Origin: Theocolax elegans
Lineage: Eukaryota > Arthropoda > Insecta > Hymenoptera > Cerocephalidae
Direction: 5' to 3'
Assembly (NCBI GenBank): GCA_026168455.1
Contig: JANSJX010000008.1
Span: 1 to 64,000, forward strand
DNA: 64,000 nucleotides
A program made the translations under genes and the position numbers. Shown piece by piece: positions 49,413-62,281 of this stretch. The stretch's first letter is position 1, and each line of letters starts with the position of its first letter. The notes under the pieces were generated by a model. That model saw only the letters and a program-made list of their open reading frames with translations. It did not search any database and was not told the origin of the DNA.

Positions 49413-49480
49413 ATTGGTTCACGTTTCGCGCATGCGTACGGAAGGTCAAGTGTGATTGGTTGAGCGATATAAGCGCGAAA
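49413..49480. promoter_or_regulatory. CCAAT/NRF1/E2F-like motif cluster
   Basis: Two direct copies of TGATTGGTT (inverted CCAAT) lie at about 49411 and 49453. TTTCGCGC at 49424-49431 overlaps GCGCATGCG at 49428-49436 (NRF1/ewg-type palindrome), and GCGCGAAA at 49473-49480 is the exact complement of TTTCGCGC, as for an inverted pair of E2F-type sites. ATATAAGC lies just before the last site. Motif identities are from general knowledge; no downstream exon is identified. Confidence 0.3.
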
Positions 49481-51697
49481 AAAATTGTGTTTAAATTCGA
49501 AGGACAATTATCACGCTAAGAATAAATATATTTATAAAAATTATAATTTTAAGAATAAGTCCTAATTAAATAATTATTGAATAATTATTTTCTTAATTAA
49601 ATAATATTAATCATTTTTTTTTCTCAATTTAGAATAATTGGGAATGAGACGATCCAAATTTGATCTGAATATATATTAAAATGATGACAAATTCTACTAT
49701 AGTATAATTTCTGCAGAAATAAACATTACATGTGCTTCTTTAGTATTAAAGTAGTAATATTTATTAGATATAAATAAAAATAAATTAATTGATCTCTACG
49801 AGCAAAATATAATTCCAAAAAATGATCAATTTGAATTCTCAGTCCCGGAAAGTGATCCTATAATAAACTGAAATTTATCCTCGTAGAATATTACGAACCT
49901 CTAAGTTTAAAGAATAATGTAACAAGAAAATGTATAAAAAGTACAAAAAATTGTTAATATCAAAAGTTTGAAAAGTAATTACATTTTTATTAAATTATTC
50001 CATACGATATTAATAATTTTCAGTACTGTAACAATCTACATACATTAATTACTCAAGAATACACACTAATTTTCAATACAACATTTTATTCCGTGTGAGT
50101 ATACATACGTATATCACAAGGGTGGAAACGTATCAAAGTCCAAGTGTGTATAGATACGAGACATATTTCATTGATAAATTTCTGAATAGTTGATTACGAA
50201 AGAGCAAATGAGTCGAAAAAAAAGAAAACGAAAAGAAAGAAAGGGGTTAACATTTTCAATCAGCGTATGTGCAGGAGCGTTAAAAAGCCGAGCGTTCCCG
50301 TTTCATCTAGAAATTACTTAGCTGATCCGTGGCCCCACGTCATCAAAGGCTCCTTCATCTTCTCGTTTCAATCTTACATAGACGCGGTACACGCGCGTCG
50401 AACGTACGCGAGCCAGAGATAGTTTTTCTTATTTTGCGGATGATCGGCCACGCAAATGACGCGAAAAAGGTTGCGCGAGTTTGGTTTATAGTATCGTCTA
50501 CGTCGATCCAATCCCCGCGTCAACCCCCTTCACCGTCTCCTCGGTAAAGTGAAAAAGTTAATCAGCGAATCATACGACCCACTGGATGCGCATTACACAT
50601 TTCCTATCTTGCTTTTTCTTTCTCTCGGCGCACCCTTCGAGCAACCCAAATTTTCTATATATATATATATACATACATATATATGAAGAAACTATATCAA
50701 CCGAGATTTTTATACGTCTATCTATATATATGAAGCGAGGAATCTTTTATTCAATCCCGAATATATATATATATATCCACAATTCGGAGAACGAGCGTAG
50801 TTGGTTGGATTTTTATGTCGATCGTATTAATTGAGAATAGCTTCTGGAAAATTGTTGGCCTTTGTTAAGAGATATTGCCTTTGCGGACGAACTATACCGT
50901 GCGAGCTTAATTGAATACGCGCCCGGATGCACGAACAGCAAGAGAGGGATATATATGGTAAAAAAAAAAAATTTCCCTTTTTTTTTTCTTGAATGTTATG
51001 CGTTTAGGGGTATTAGCTCTTTCGTGCACCGAATAAAACTTTGCTTTATCGAGCTTCTTCCTCTCGCTTGATTCTTTTTTTTTTTACGCTCATCGATGCT
51101 ATTCACGAGAATCGGTTCGAACGATATACACTTTCGACGGTTTGTGTATATATGTATATATATACACGAAAATTATATAGTTGGGATACACATAGTTTTG
51201 AAAAAAAAAGATAGAGTAGAAAAGAAAATCGTCACCCAATCATAATAATTATTAAAAGTTTTAGTATAATCTAGATAGTCACGCGCGTACCTCGGTTGAA
51301 GCTATAGGTATAACAGGTTTTTACGAGCTCGCGGCAACGATGTTCTCATTTTTTTTTTCTTTTCTTCGTATATTCTTCTCTTTTTTTTTGCAAGTTTTAA
51401 TTAGTACTCCTCGGTAAGTTTATTACGTCATTATAAGCGTGAAAAATGTAGAAGGAAAAGCATTTTTTTCCGTATATTTTTATCTTTCTTTGATGTGTAT
51501 ACACACGTATATACAACGTTTTATAAAAACAAAATATATATATACTTGTTATTTTCATATATAAACTAGGAAGTTTACGTCAATTGCCTATTCCTTGTTT
51601 TACTTAGCCGTCCTACTTATGCTCTCTTATACTCTCTCATCTCGCTGTGCGAGAATGAGAAAATCATCCGAGAGTTCATTTAATTAATAGATATGTG

Positions 51698-51701
<4 letters not shown>
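49481..51701. other. Noncoding AT-rich DNA
   Basis: Very AT-rich at 49500-50080. TA runs near 50656 and 50761, and poly-A/poly-T near 50960-50990. The frame at 50329-50547 is Arg/Pro/Ser-rich, lacks an ATG start and has no domain. Confidence 0.5.

Positions 51702-51765
<64 letters not shown>
51702..51765. repeat. (TA)n microsatellite, longest in window
   Basis: About 31 TA units with no interruption, so self-complementary and prone to cruciform extrusion or slippage. Confidence 0.95.
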
Positions 51766-51770
<5 letters not shown>

Positions 51771-54700
51771 GGGATAACAGTGTATAACGTGGATTTATAA
51801 ACTGGAACGAAAAGAAAAAAGCGAACGTATACATTCTAATTAAGCGTCTATTAAAATGACAATTTGTTAATATATGCCCGTCGAGAGTTTTTATAAGCAT
51901 AAGTGATGTCACGCGCGATGATATTTAAATTTACGAATCGCCGATCGTACAGTCGATATACATATATATTCATACGTAATTTTCATGCGAATATGTATAT
52001 ATATTTGCACTCTTTCTCCCCCTTTTGGATTTTAATTCAGAAAATTCATATTTTTTTTTTCATATTCATTAGTAAAATGCGATGTAAATTCTCCCTTTCC
52101 TCTTGTTTCGGGTTATACGGTCGATCGATCTATACCGATATTTTAATGAGCGTCGCGCAAACCCTCCACGCGCTCCTTTTTTCCTTTTTTTTTTTTTTGT
52201 TTTGTACTCTCTCACTCGGTCTCGAAAAGCCAAGCGCGCATCGATCATCACTTTTTTTTGTCGGTGGCAAGTCGATGCTAATTGGCGGTTCGTGAAAAGT
52301 TATGCGGCGCGCACATGGACGGGAGCATACACATCCGTTCGTCGACCCTCGAGCGCGTACACTCGAAAGCCTGCGGCTTTCTCTCGGTTCGCGATCCTTT
52401 TTTCTCCTCGATCGCATTTTGCGCGGCTGATTTGCCTTAGTGCATGCGCGAATCTCGCGGTTCGGTTTACATTCGAACCAGACTCGTTTCCCCTCAACTC
52501 GTCCTGCAGGCATTTCCTTTCAGAATGTTAGAAAGAGATGCGCTTCTCTTACTCTCTTAACGATCTTTCTTCCTTTACAACTCGTGTGAGTATATCTAAC
52601 GTTACCTGTGTAACATACAGTCTTCCTTTTATTTTTAGTTCGAATTCGAAGTTGTACTCCAACGGATTTTCGAAAATGTTAAGATTTATGTTAAAATTTT
52701 TAACAACGAAAATCAGTAAATAGTCCTTTTGTATAACATCGTGCTGATAATCAACTTTTTCGTTTGAAACCTCCAAATTTAGTGTATACCGCAACGATGA
52801 AATATTCAGCAATATCAATCTTTATATTCTCGTTCTTTTTATTTTTAACAATTTCAACGAACACGCACGTATTACATATATATTTCTAGGATTCACGAGG
52901 TCCCCCTCCACTCCCACGCTAACGAACATTAACGATTCAGTGAAAATGCTTGTTTCGAGACTTTTTAAAATATAAGCATAACCAGCATTTTGAAGAACGT
53001 GCGGAGGGGTCACGAGTAGGCGTGTAGAAATCCATCCTCGAAATTTGCATTAATATTACATATAGCAACTTCGCGTAAAACGCGGTAGGAAGGATGACGC
53101 GCGTCGACGCATACGAACGACCTGTGGACTCTCGTTTCCCTATAGTATCTTTTATCCACGTATCCTCCCCTCGCGTATACATACTCCACGTTCCTTTTTT
53201 TTTTTTTGTTCTTTTCGTCTACGCCACTAGAACGGACGCTCAGATCGTTCCAACTTGACTAAAACGAAATATTCATATATGTATCGAGTATCGCGTATTT
53301 TATTTAACACATTATAACACCAAGTTAATTAGGGTCGCAAGCTCGTTACGTACGAGTTGATATCGATCACATCCCTCTGGAGATCTAATTAAATATATTT
53401 TATTTCATATGTTTTGTTCTACCTTTGTTGAACGTATTACGTGCTGTTCTTAATTTCTTGAGCGTTTATTATAATATCGCTCGGGAAGAAAAAAAAGCAC
53501 ACTCGTAAAAAATTTATCCGAGTCTTGTGGTATGTGTGTGTGTATATATATAATAAAACTATACCTTCCAATATGTGCGCAATTTTTTATTTACGAAAGG
53601 TATTGATTACTCGACACGCGACCTACTTCTCAATATTGAACTTTCGTCGGAAAGATCTAAATATTGATGAGTTTAACTTATTTTTGTGGTAAAAGTTCTA
53701 TTTTACATGTATGTGTATGTATGTATGTGTGTGTGTGTGTGCGCGCAGTGGTATCCGTACTGAATATATATTTTTCAACTAAAATATATTTCATATTTGA
53801 TAAGAGATCTTACACCTATTAAATGTGCATATGAATTGCAAAGTTGTAAAACGAAAAAAAAAAGTAAAAATAAAAATAAAACTGAAAATAATAATTTGTT
53901 ATTTCGATCGAAACCTCGTCGACTCGACACACGCCGCCGACAGGCAATAAAAAGGCAATTAAAATTATTCCACTTATTTTTTTTTTCCTCTTCTGTAGCG
54001 AGCATGGAATACGACTTTTCTCGCAACGAGTAAAACTTTAACTGCCTCGAGAATGAAGGAGATAGAGCGAGCGAGAGAGTGAGAGAGAGGGTGGGAGAGA
54101 AAAGTGGTAAGCCGAGTATCGAAAATTTCGGTTCCTCTTTACGGTAATCAAATTTAAAGGTCGTCGTCGCGTTTGCTCGTCGTTTCGACCCGACACTTTT
54201 GGAAATCGTGGCTATATGTATATATATATATACACCGTCGATACTTCCAAAGCAATAAAAATCGTAGAGCACGCGATTCTACGGGTCTGCTGGAATACTA
54301 CGTATACGTACCCTCGTAAAAGTTAATTTTTTACTGAAAATCCGTATCTCAGTGCGCGATTTCCGTGATACTCGAGATAAAGGGTTTCTACTGCATTTAT
54401 GTATAATGTGTACAGTGAAATAAACGTATATATATACCGATGCGAATTATTATTTTTTTTTTTTTAATTTGGTGTACACACTACGATTTCTGACCTTGGT
54501 TAGCTATATAACAGTCATCCTAATGCGATGCTGAGAATGCAAGTCGTCGACCATCCACGTATATAGTTTAACCTGCGAGAGAGAAGGAAAAAAATGTTTG
54601 CGCTCACATTGCCACTCCCGCATCGTTTTTACGTCTCTTTTTTTTGGTTTTAAGTGTGGAATTCCTACTTGTTATAGTTTACCCGCGATACATTATTCAT

Positions 54701-55411
54701 AACAATCGGCAACTTATGATTTCAGATAATATTTGGATTATATTTTCAATTACATCTTATTCGACTCATACGTGTAGATTGTTATTAAATTAAAAATTAC
54801 TCTGTAATATTTGGTTTCCGTTCGATTCATTCGTAATAATACGCACTGCGCGTATTTGAATGAACATGTAAATAAAAAGTTTACATGTACATTAAATTTG
54901 ATTTGAACGAGAAAAATTAAATAAAAACGGTTCGTTGCATTGATATAAATGTTTATATTTCGATAGCCGTTTTAGTCGTATATATTATATCTATAACAAA
55001 ATTGACTTTTTTTTCGTATTTATCGATCAATTTAATCGAATGACGAGTGTATTCGCAATATTAAAGCGCGATAAAAAAATTAGTCTGCTTTCGGCCAACA
55101 GCGCAAATAGTACAAAAAAATTAAATACGCACGCTTTACCGGCAGAGTATATATGCAACAATAATAAAAAAATCGAAAAAAAAGAAATTCCGATGATCGA
55201 GTAAAATGAAAGGTAATTTGGTAGGTAAAATAGGAAAAATGAAAAATCGTCCTTTCGAAAAATGAGAAGCTCGGTAATTGGTGATCGCGAGAGGAAACTT
55301 ATATGTATATAGAGAGTCCGGTATGGAGGAAGCATTACCTCGATTATTTCCGTAAGATTTAACGAGTTAGTGGGTTACCACTTTCTTGCCTAGGTGTAAA
55401 CAGGTGCCACA
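51766..55411. other. Noncoding DNA with a CpG-rich patch
   Basis: The patch at about 52280-52510 is CpG-rich and contains TGCATGCGCGA. Three overlapping frames on both strands cross it (52103-52531 plus; 52130-52513 and 52300-52497 minus) and none shows a domain, so a promoter or untranslated exon is possible. GT run at 53727-53745. The frame at 53775-54272 (minus) is translated repeat-rich DNA. No gene supported. Confidence 0.45.
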
Positions 55412-55569
55412 ATGAAATATACGGTCAAATGGAAAAGTCGTAAATCCGTTTGGTCGAGATCGGCGGGTAACGTGCACGCATGTATAGTGGCGCAGTATCT
55501 GAGACCGATCGACGTTATTTCTCTGGCCGATAAGAAGTCGGTGGTGTGGAGGATATATAGATCGGTTAT
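55412..55569 (+). CDS. Possible coding first exon (weak)
   Basis: ATG at 55412 in the context GCCACAATGA, close to the insect start consensus, opens about 52 codons of non-repetitive sequence (begins MKYTVKWKSRKSVWSRSAGN). It runs to ATCG before GTATGT, a good donor, at about 55574. Lys, Arg, Val and Ile are common and no domain is recognised. Beyond the donor the frame enters GT repeat. No partner exon was found. Confidence 0.2.
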
Positions 55570-56482
55570 CGGTATGTGTACAATACATGTGTATGTGTGT
55601 GTGTGTGTGTGTATACATACATGCACATACGTATATATCGAGTCTTTATCTCTTTTTAACGATGCCGTTCACCCCAACGGGCAGCAACTGGGTCGTTGGT
55701 ATAACTCTTACAACTCGTAGATGTAATTTGATTATTAGGCTTCGCGACGCGTCGTCTCTCTTCTCTCTTTCTCTCGGATGTCCCGTTAAATTGCAAGGCT
55801 GCTATTTCTATATATATATGTATATACATACATACATACATACACACATACATACGTGCATTCGTATATACGCGTGCATGACCGGCATATATACGTCTCG
55901 AGAATCCCACTTGCGCACATCGCGAGGAGGTTGGAGAGACACGAGTGATTCTTCACTCGAGAATTTCAAAGTCCACTCGTGACACTCGTCTCGCGCCTAC
56001 GCTCTTTTATCATGTTTTATTCACCGGATAGCTTTTGCACACGCCTGCACCATCATCCTTCGGTTCGACTTCTCTCCTCGTGAACAATAAAAAAAAGAAT
56101 ACCACGCGACAACTTTCAAAACTCTCGTGGATCTCGCCAAACTTTACGAATGTTAAATCCTATATTTTCCTTTTTTTTCTCTCTCTCTCTCTCTCTTTCC
56201 GTGACGCGCTTTTCTTTTACTCCGCGTAACGAGGTTTACTTCGGATTTCTCGGGATTTAATTTCTCTTCGCGTGCGCCCATGCAAATTCAAAATGTTGAC
56301 GGCCCTCGCTTCTATATACACATATACACTCGTAAATAAATTTCGTCGCTTTGACCTTTCATATATTACGATATTTACAATGTGTGCACGTGTGTACACG
56401 ACGTTATTTAGAAAAATCACTCGAATTTTAATATCTTTGCCGGGCGAGTATATACACACCACAAATATACGCGTCGATGTAC

Positions 56483-56522
<40 letters not shown>

Positions 56523-58439
56523 TTATCTCTCGCGATTCGAAAAGACAAAGTTTGTATAAGTAGAGCGCTGGTCGTCGCGTCAATTTACCAAATGATATAT
56601 AATAGCTGTTTTAAATTTCGGGCTCGATCGAGACGAAGTAAAGTTTAAATTACATATAGTTCCGGAAAGTTCTTTTCTTTTTCTCTCTCTCTCTCTCTTT
56701 TTTTTCGTGCGAACTGTATAACCACAGCTATTGCAATTCCGAATTCCAAAGTGAAAACAAAAGGGGTTCGGAATTAAGTACCGCGTCGTTATCTTGATTA
56801 GTCAATTGAAGTAATTAGATACAAAACTCGCCCAGGAACTCTACGAAATTAACTCGTTCCGCGAGTCAGATAATTCTATCAACCCCTCTTTTTCTCCTCT
56901 CTCTCTCTCTCTCTTTCTCTCTCTCTGCGTTCACCGTGAAAATACTTGTACGTACTTTTCGACAAAGAATAAAGTAAATTGAAAAACGTATCTATAACAA
57001 AAGATACGTAGACATATATATATACTAATTAGGGAAAATTATTTGAATTTAGTATGCATACATAGCATTATACAATGACGCGAGGTAAAATAAAGTATAG
57101 TTTTTAGTGGAGATAACGAGGAGATTAAATAACACAATAATATTTATCAGGAGGCTACAAGTACCATTTGTACACCGGGATGATAACGTTGTAAACAATA
57201 AAATCCGCGTATATATGTGTATATACGTATACACAAGAGTGTCGCACTTTAAATTCACTTTGCGTTTCTTTTTACGTCTACCCGTGTGATACGAATTGCG
57301 TAATAAACTGGACAGCGTACAATAAAATTCAGTCACCGAGAATCGTAAAAGCAGAACAAAAGTTGACACTGCTCGCGAGAGAATAATCAGCGAACGGATG
57401 TCGGTCAGGTAAAAAGATTCTCGCGCCGATAACACCTCCACACACATACACGTATATTGCGTACGCGTATAGTATATTAGTAAAATTAAATCGGATAGAC
57501 AAAAAAAATCATGAATATATATATACATATATATGGTACATAGTAGGTGAGAAAAAACGTTGGCTAAAGATAAAGACATGGTGCATCGATCGATATATGC
57601 GCCGGGTCATTTATTGAGGAATAGTCACGTATATAGAGAAAAATGTATACATATATCGAAGCATATGGTACTCGAAATCGAAGCCGCGAAACCGTTACGA
57701 ATCGCGACCGCTCAGTGTACGAAGGAAAAAAGGCCAAGAAGCTCTTTCTCTCGCGGATATGCAACATCTTTTTTTCCTCCTTGGTTTTCCGTACCCGAGG
57801 TTCGTCAGAATTTCCGGATGGGCGTGTGCTCTCGCGGTCGTTAGCGCGAGAGTAAGTCTTGGTTATGTAGCCGTGGAATCGACTGCCCAGGAGAACACGG
57901 GCAAAAATTTATAAGACAATGGCCAGTCGGATGGATGTATGTACGACATGCCGACTGACTGAAACTACCGAAGTGGAAGCTATAACCGATGAGTGACTGG
58001 TGAGAGGGACTCGGAGCTATACGACCAAATTGCTCGTACTTGCCCTATACTTATCTGTATGTTTATATCATTATTCTATGGATTTTTCACGTGTTTTCTC
58101 GCGCGGACAGTACAATTATAATATTTTGCATCGAACATTCTGCAAATTTTTTGTCATGTACAGGTGTAAAATGTAATTATGGATTTTTACGTATTAAGTA
58201 ACAATTTATTTATATTAAAATGAATTTTTTATAACACTTAATTAAGTATAAGTAATAATATACTTATAGGTTATGCAATTAATTAATGAAAGTTATATTT
58301 ATTAATTATAGCAGGAAAATTATTAAAAAGAGTTTTTATCGCCTAATAAATGTGTATTCAAATCTGTCAAGGTGAAGAAAATAAAAGTAATTTCTCCAGA
58401 TGCTAAATAATGTGTTTTTTTTAATTGCTTCTATACATA
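55570..58439. other. Noncoding DNA with microsatellites
   Basis: GT run 55589-55611, ACAT-type repeat 55825-55855, CT runs near 56179-56197, 56683-56698 and 56899-56926, and TA run 56486-56518. Opposed frames at 57049-57855 have no recognisable domain. No gene supported. Confidence 0.5.
56486..56518. repeat. (TA)n microsatellite
   Basis: About 16 TA units. Confidence 0.95.
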
Positions 58440-58981
58440 CAGTACCGTTCAAAATTTTTAGATGGGTAAATTAATTTTTACCCCAACAACAAACACGTGT
58501 ATCTCTGCAAAATTTGATTGTTCAGACCAATGGAAAGAAAAAACCATTTAACATACGTCAAAAATATAATTTTTAAACAATTGAATAAAAATAAACAACA
58601 ATTAATTTAATTATAAATATGTATAACTATGTACGAAAGTTTTATTCACAGTTTTTCCGATTATTTGCGATTTCATTTTTCAATCTAAAGTTAACACAAT
58701 AGTATATTTTATTATAGTGATTACCGGTTGAACATATTCATCTATCATAATATATTAAAAACAAATGAGCAAATTATACTTTTCAAGAGCTTTCAAATGC
58801 TTTTTTGTAGAATGTTGATATCTCTATTTGTGTAAAAAGTAATTGAGCAAAATTAAAAATGTTTGGAAAATTCAAAAAATTACTACTAAAATTTACAAAA
58901 AGTATGCATATAAATTGTATTTAAACGGAAAGAAAGAAAAAAAATGTATTTACCGATTTAAATTTTTGTACTACGGTACTG
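58440..58981. mobile_element. Tc1/mariner-like miniature element, 542 bp, TA flanks
   Basis: The left end CAGTACCGTTCAAAATTTTT and right-end complement CAGTACCGTAGTACAAAAAT are inverted repeats. TA lies on both sides (58438-58439 and 58982-58983). The interior is the inverted, diverged counterpart of 26388-27148: for example GTTGATATCTCTA near 58815 against TAGAGATATCAAC. No transposase. The ends are better kept than in the copies near 26-29 kb. Confidence 0.75.
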
Positions 58982-61123
58982 TACTTATCCATTTGATAAT
59001 TAATTAACCACACACGTTTAACAAGAGCTGCATCTTTACGATAATGCCTAGTAGGCTCGAATTTAATAAATTTTAAATTTTGAACAAGGTGGCAGATCGT
59101 TAAGTAATTTACCATAGTCCCGTAAAAGGTGTGCATAACGAGGAAAGTTTGGCTGTACCTTGCCTAATAAATTTAAGTACCTTCTATATATACATACACG
59201 TATATATCTGTGTACACGTTTAAAAAAATATAACGGTTCGACGCGCGAATATTAAAGAGAGAGGGTCACGAAAGAAAAGTTATAGAGCAGAGGACGACGG
59301 TCTTACCGGTATAATATTGGAAGACGAACGAGTAAATCAGGATATTGGAAGAGAAAGACGGGAGGAGAATAAAAGCAAACGTCTGTCTTTTCCACACTGT
59401 CGCACCAACTGAATGGTGAATAAAAAAAAAAGTTAAAAGAGGGAGGGAAAAGACTTGTAGGAAAAAGGACGACGTGCATTAGCACAAACGCTATAAGTCC
59501 TAACTGGTTACGACATTCTCACTTTCTTTTCTCTATTTTAATATCATTCACTAAATTTTTTTGAGTGAAAAATCTTGCGATTTAAAAATGTGTCAGACTG
59601 CAGGCTCGTCGTTCGCGACGGTAATAAAATTCATTATTTCTTGAGTAATTTAGCATGAAGGTTTGACGAATTAATTCAGACAGCACTGATGATTTAATAG
59701 TTATTTGAATTACTTGTTAATTGGTTGTTAAAAATCATATTTACATTTCGTTAAGTTTCGTGTGTGAAGATAATTATTATGTTTGACATTGGAGAGATGC
59801 GTATAAAGATTGAATAAAAAAAATTATAAAGAATGTAAAGTAAAAAAAATTTATAGAGATTAATCATCAACGAAGAACGAAAACATTACTTCTCAGACTT
59901 ACGTTTGATAACGATCTATAACTTCTATAAGCATATTCTCCCGGTTATTCATTTCAATTAAAAATTTTGAGAAAGCGAAGAGTTTCGAGGAAAAGTATCG
60001 TCACGCAATAACATTTTCGTACGTACACGTTCGTTTCGACAACGTTCTTCGCACATACTCGAAAGAGCTTTATTTTTTTTTCGCAGTGTATATACCCAGT
60101 CAGATTTTCCGAGATATGTTTCCCATCGTAAAAGCACTTTTGCCTTTGACTTCCAGTCGTAATCTCACTTAAATGCCTCGGTATTCTCTTTCTCTTCCTA
60201 TGCATACCGGCATTTCCTCCATCCCCCCCCTCCCCCCGTACAGCATGAATAACGTGGTATATTCAGGAAAAAAAGTGGCTTTACATCTTCCCTCTCCATG
60301 GTATATCACAAATTCTTCTTTAGAATCGTCAAGCTTTTAACGAATAATCTCAACTCCCGAGAGAAGCGAGTTTTTCTTCATTCTCTTTTGGAAAAGTCAT
60401 CAAACATCGCGAATGAGCTTTATAACCATATTGTGGCTTACCGTTTCTCAAACGTTTCAATGGAATTCGAGGGAGATAAGCGATTTCTAAACCCTACTGT
60501 TTGGAGGCGAGATAATTTATTTACGTAAGGGAAAAAGTAATCCTGTTCGTTTGTGTAATCTGGTGCTTCCTACTAAGCTCTCTTTTCCACGTTTTTTTTT
60601 CTCCGTGTTGTATACTCGTAGTCCTTATGCGAATAAAACTTTAGTAATTTCCATGGAATATATATTTCATTTTTACGTTTGTTACCGTTATATATTTAAC
60701 ACTTTTCAATTTGTAAACTCCCAAGTATATATACGACGATGATTTTCGTTATTTTTACGCGTGATTTTGATAATGTTACATTTAATATTGTGTAAAATTT
60801 AAATAAAAATATCACTTTGTTGACGTTGTTATTAATGAAAAATTTGCATTTTCCCTAATGTATCTCGAAGGGTGTATTTTATAATACATGATGGTTGTTT
60901 TAATATATTCTGTTCGTGTTGCAATAACAAAATTCATAATGGCACTTTAAAATGGATAACAAAAACAAATCGCGTTATTTTGTTTTTTTTTTATTTGTAA
61001 TTTTAAATAAAGCTTCCATTTTTACAATGAAATTACTCGTGGTGACGGAAAATATTGAGTACTATATCGTATTTCCTAACTAAAATATTAATAATAATAA
61101 TATGAATAATTTTTCTGTTTCAG
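58982..61123. other. Noncoding DNA
   Basis: Includes a C-rich tract at about 60221-60237. Minus frames at 59303-60205 and plus frames at 60298-60742 show no domain. AT-rich from 60760. No gene supported. Confidence 0.5.
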
Positions 61124-61171
61124 GTAAAGGTTCTTATTATTACACATTACGGCTAAATGAAATAAACCACT
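61124..61171 (+). other. Candidate 48-nt exon (weak)
   Basis: TTTTTCTGTTTCAG precedes 61124 (a strong acceptor) and GTAAGT follows 61171 (a perfect donor). One frame is open (KGSYYYTLRLNEINH, entered after two bases); the other two have stops. The length of 48 makes it frame-neutral. The acceptor is also directly followed by GTAAAG, so a recursive-splice reading is possible. No homology evidence. Confidence 0.25.
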
Positions 61172-61351
61172 GTAAGTATTATAAAATGTAATTTGAGTGA
61201 TTGATTGTTCTCCGTTCGTTACATCGAAGCAATAATAATCAACTTGTTTAAATTGTATTTAAAAACAATCTAGAATATATTAATATATTGATAATTATTG
61301 GGGATTATTAATTTACTCGCATAATTCACCTATCAATTTTAATGCGTTTAA
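61172..61351. other. Short AT-rich spacer
   Basis: AT-rich DNA between the candidate exon and the repeat element; nothing recognised. Confidence 0.5.
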
Positions 61352-61732
61352 CTCTAAAAATAGAATTAATGATATATTCCACTAATTTGCTTGGTTAAAA
61401 ATATTTCACATAAAAATTAGTGGATTTTTACCTAATTAGTGAATTTTGTTTTTTTTTTCGTTATAGTGAATTAGTAGTGATATAATTATTGATTTATTTG
61501 TTATACTAAATGATAAGTAAATTTTTCTTTAATTAACATTATTCAATTATTTCTTTTTACTAACGAATATTCACTAATATACATTATTATACAGTTATCA
61601 GATGAACTGGTGAATTTTCACTAATCAGTACTTTAGTGGATTTATCCATAAAGGGCATAAGGATTTAATTTTTGAATTAGTGTTTTTTCACTAATTAGTC
61701 ATATGATATTCACTAATTTATTTTAAAGAGAG
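61352..61732 (-). mobile_element. AATTAGTG-rich inverted-repeat element, copy 2 (inverted)
   Basis: Begins CTCTAAAAATAGAATTAATG, the complement of the right end of the copy at 35965-36424. It also carries TTTGCTTGGTTAAAAATATT, the near-complement of the diagnostic string in copy 1. Repeated CACTAATTAG and TTAGTGAATTT motifs fill the interior. About 380 bp, no coding capacity. Confidence 0.55.
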
Positions 61733-62199
61733 ATAGTTTGAAAGGAAAATGATTGTTTTTTTTTGTTGTAAAGATGGAAATGATAATTTATAAAAATTGT
61801 ATACTATAAAATTGAAATCTACGTCGGATTATATGAAAGCATCACGGACGTGGTATATATCTTTGCAATTTGTTGAGAGGTTGCTGTAGATTTACAGTGA
61901 TTCGTACACGTAAAGGAGGTTTTAAACGTTAAACAAGAATTTAGTTTGAAAGCGCGTAGTTTGGAATGCGAATAACTATTGTTGAATGTAAATTGACGAT
62001 GAAGTTAATCTGCTTAAGAGGTTAGGGAAAGCGCGAGATATAACCTTACGAAGCATCACGATTTTATTTTCCTCGGTGTAAATCCAGGTACGTACGTGTG
62101 GTACACGTATAGAGATACGATAAAAGAAGAGTATATATACATATGCAGAGAATCGCGAAAGTAAAAGCAGGAGGAAAATTCTCGCGCGTGCAGCGTCTT

Positions 62200-62273
<74 letters not shown>
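62200..62273. repeat. Compound (TC)n(TA)n microsatellite
   Basis: About 11 CT units pass directly into about 25 TA units. Confidence 0.95.

Positions 62274-62281
<8 letters not shown>

Noticed and set aside
57049..57579. 176-codon minus-strand open frame
   Set aside because: Low-complexity hydrophobic and Tyr/Ser-rich translation of AT-rich DNA with microsatellite parts; no domain, and opposed frames overlap.
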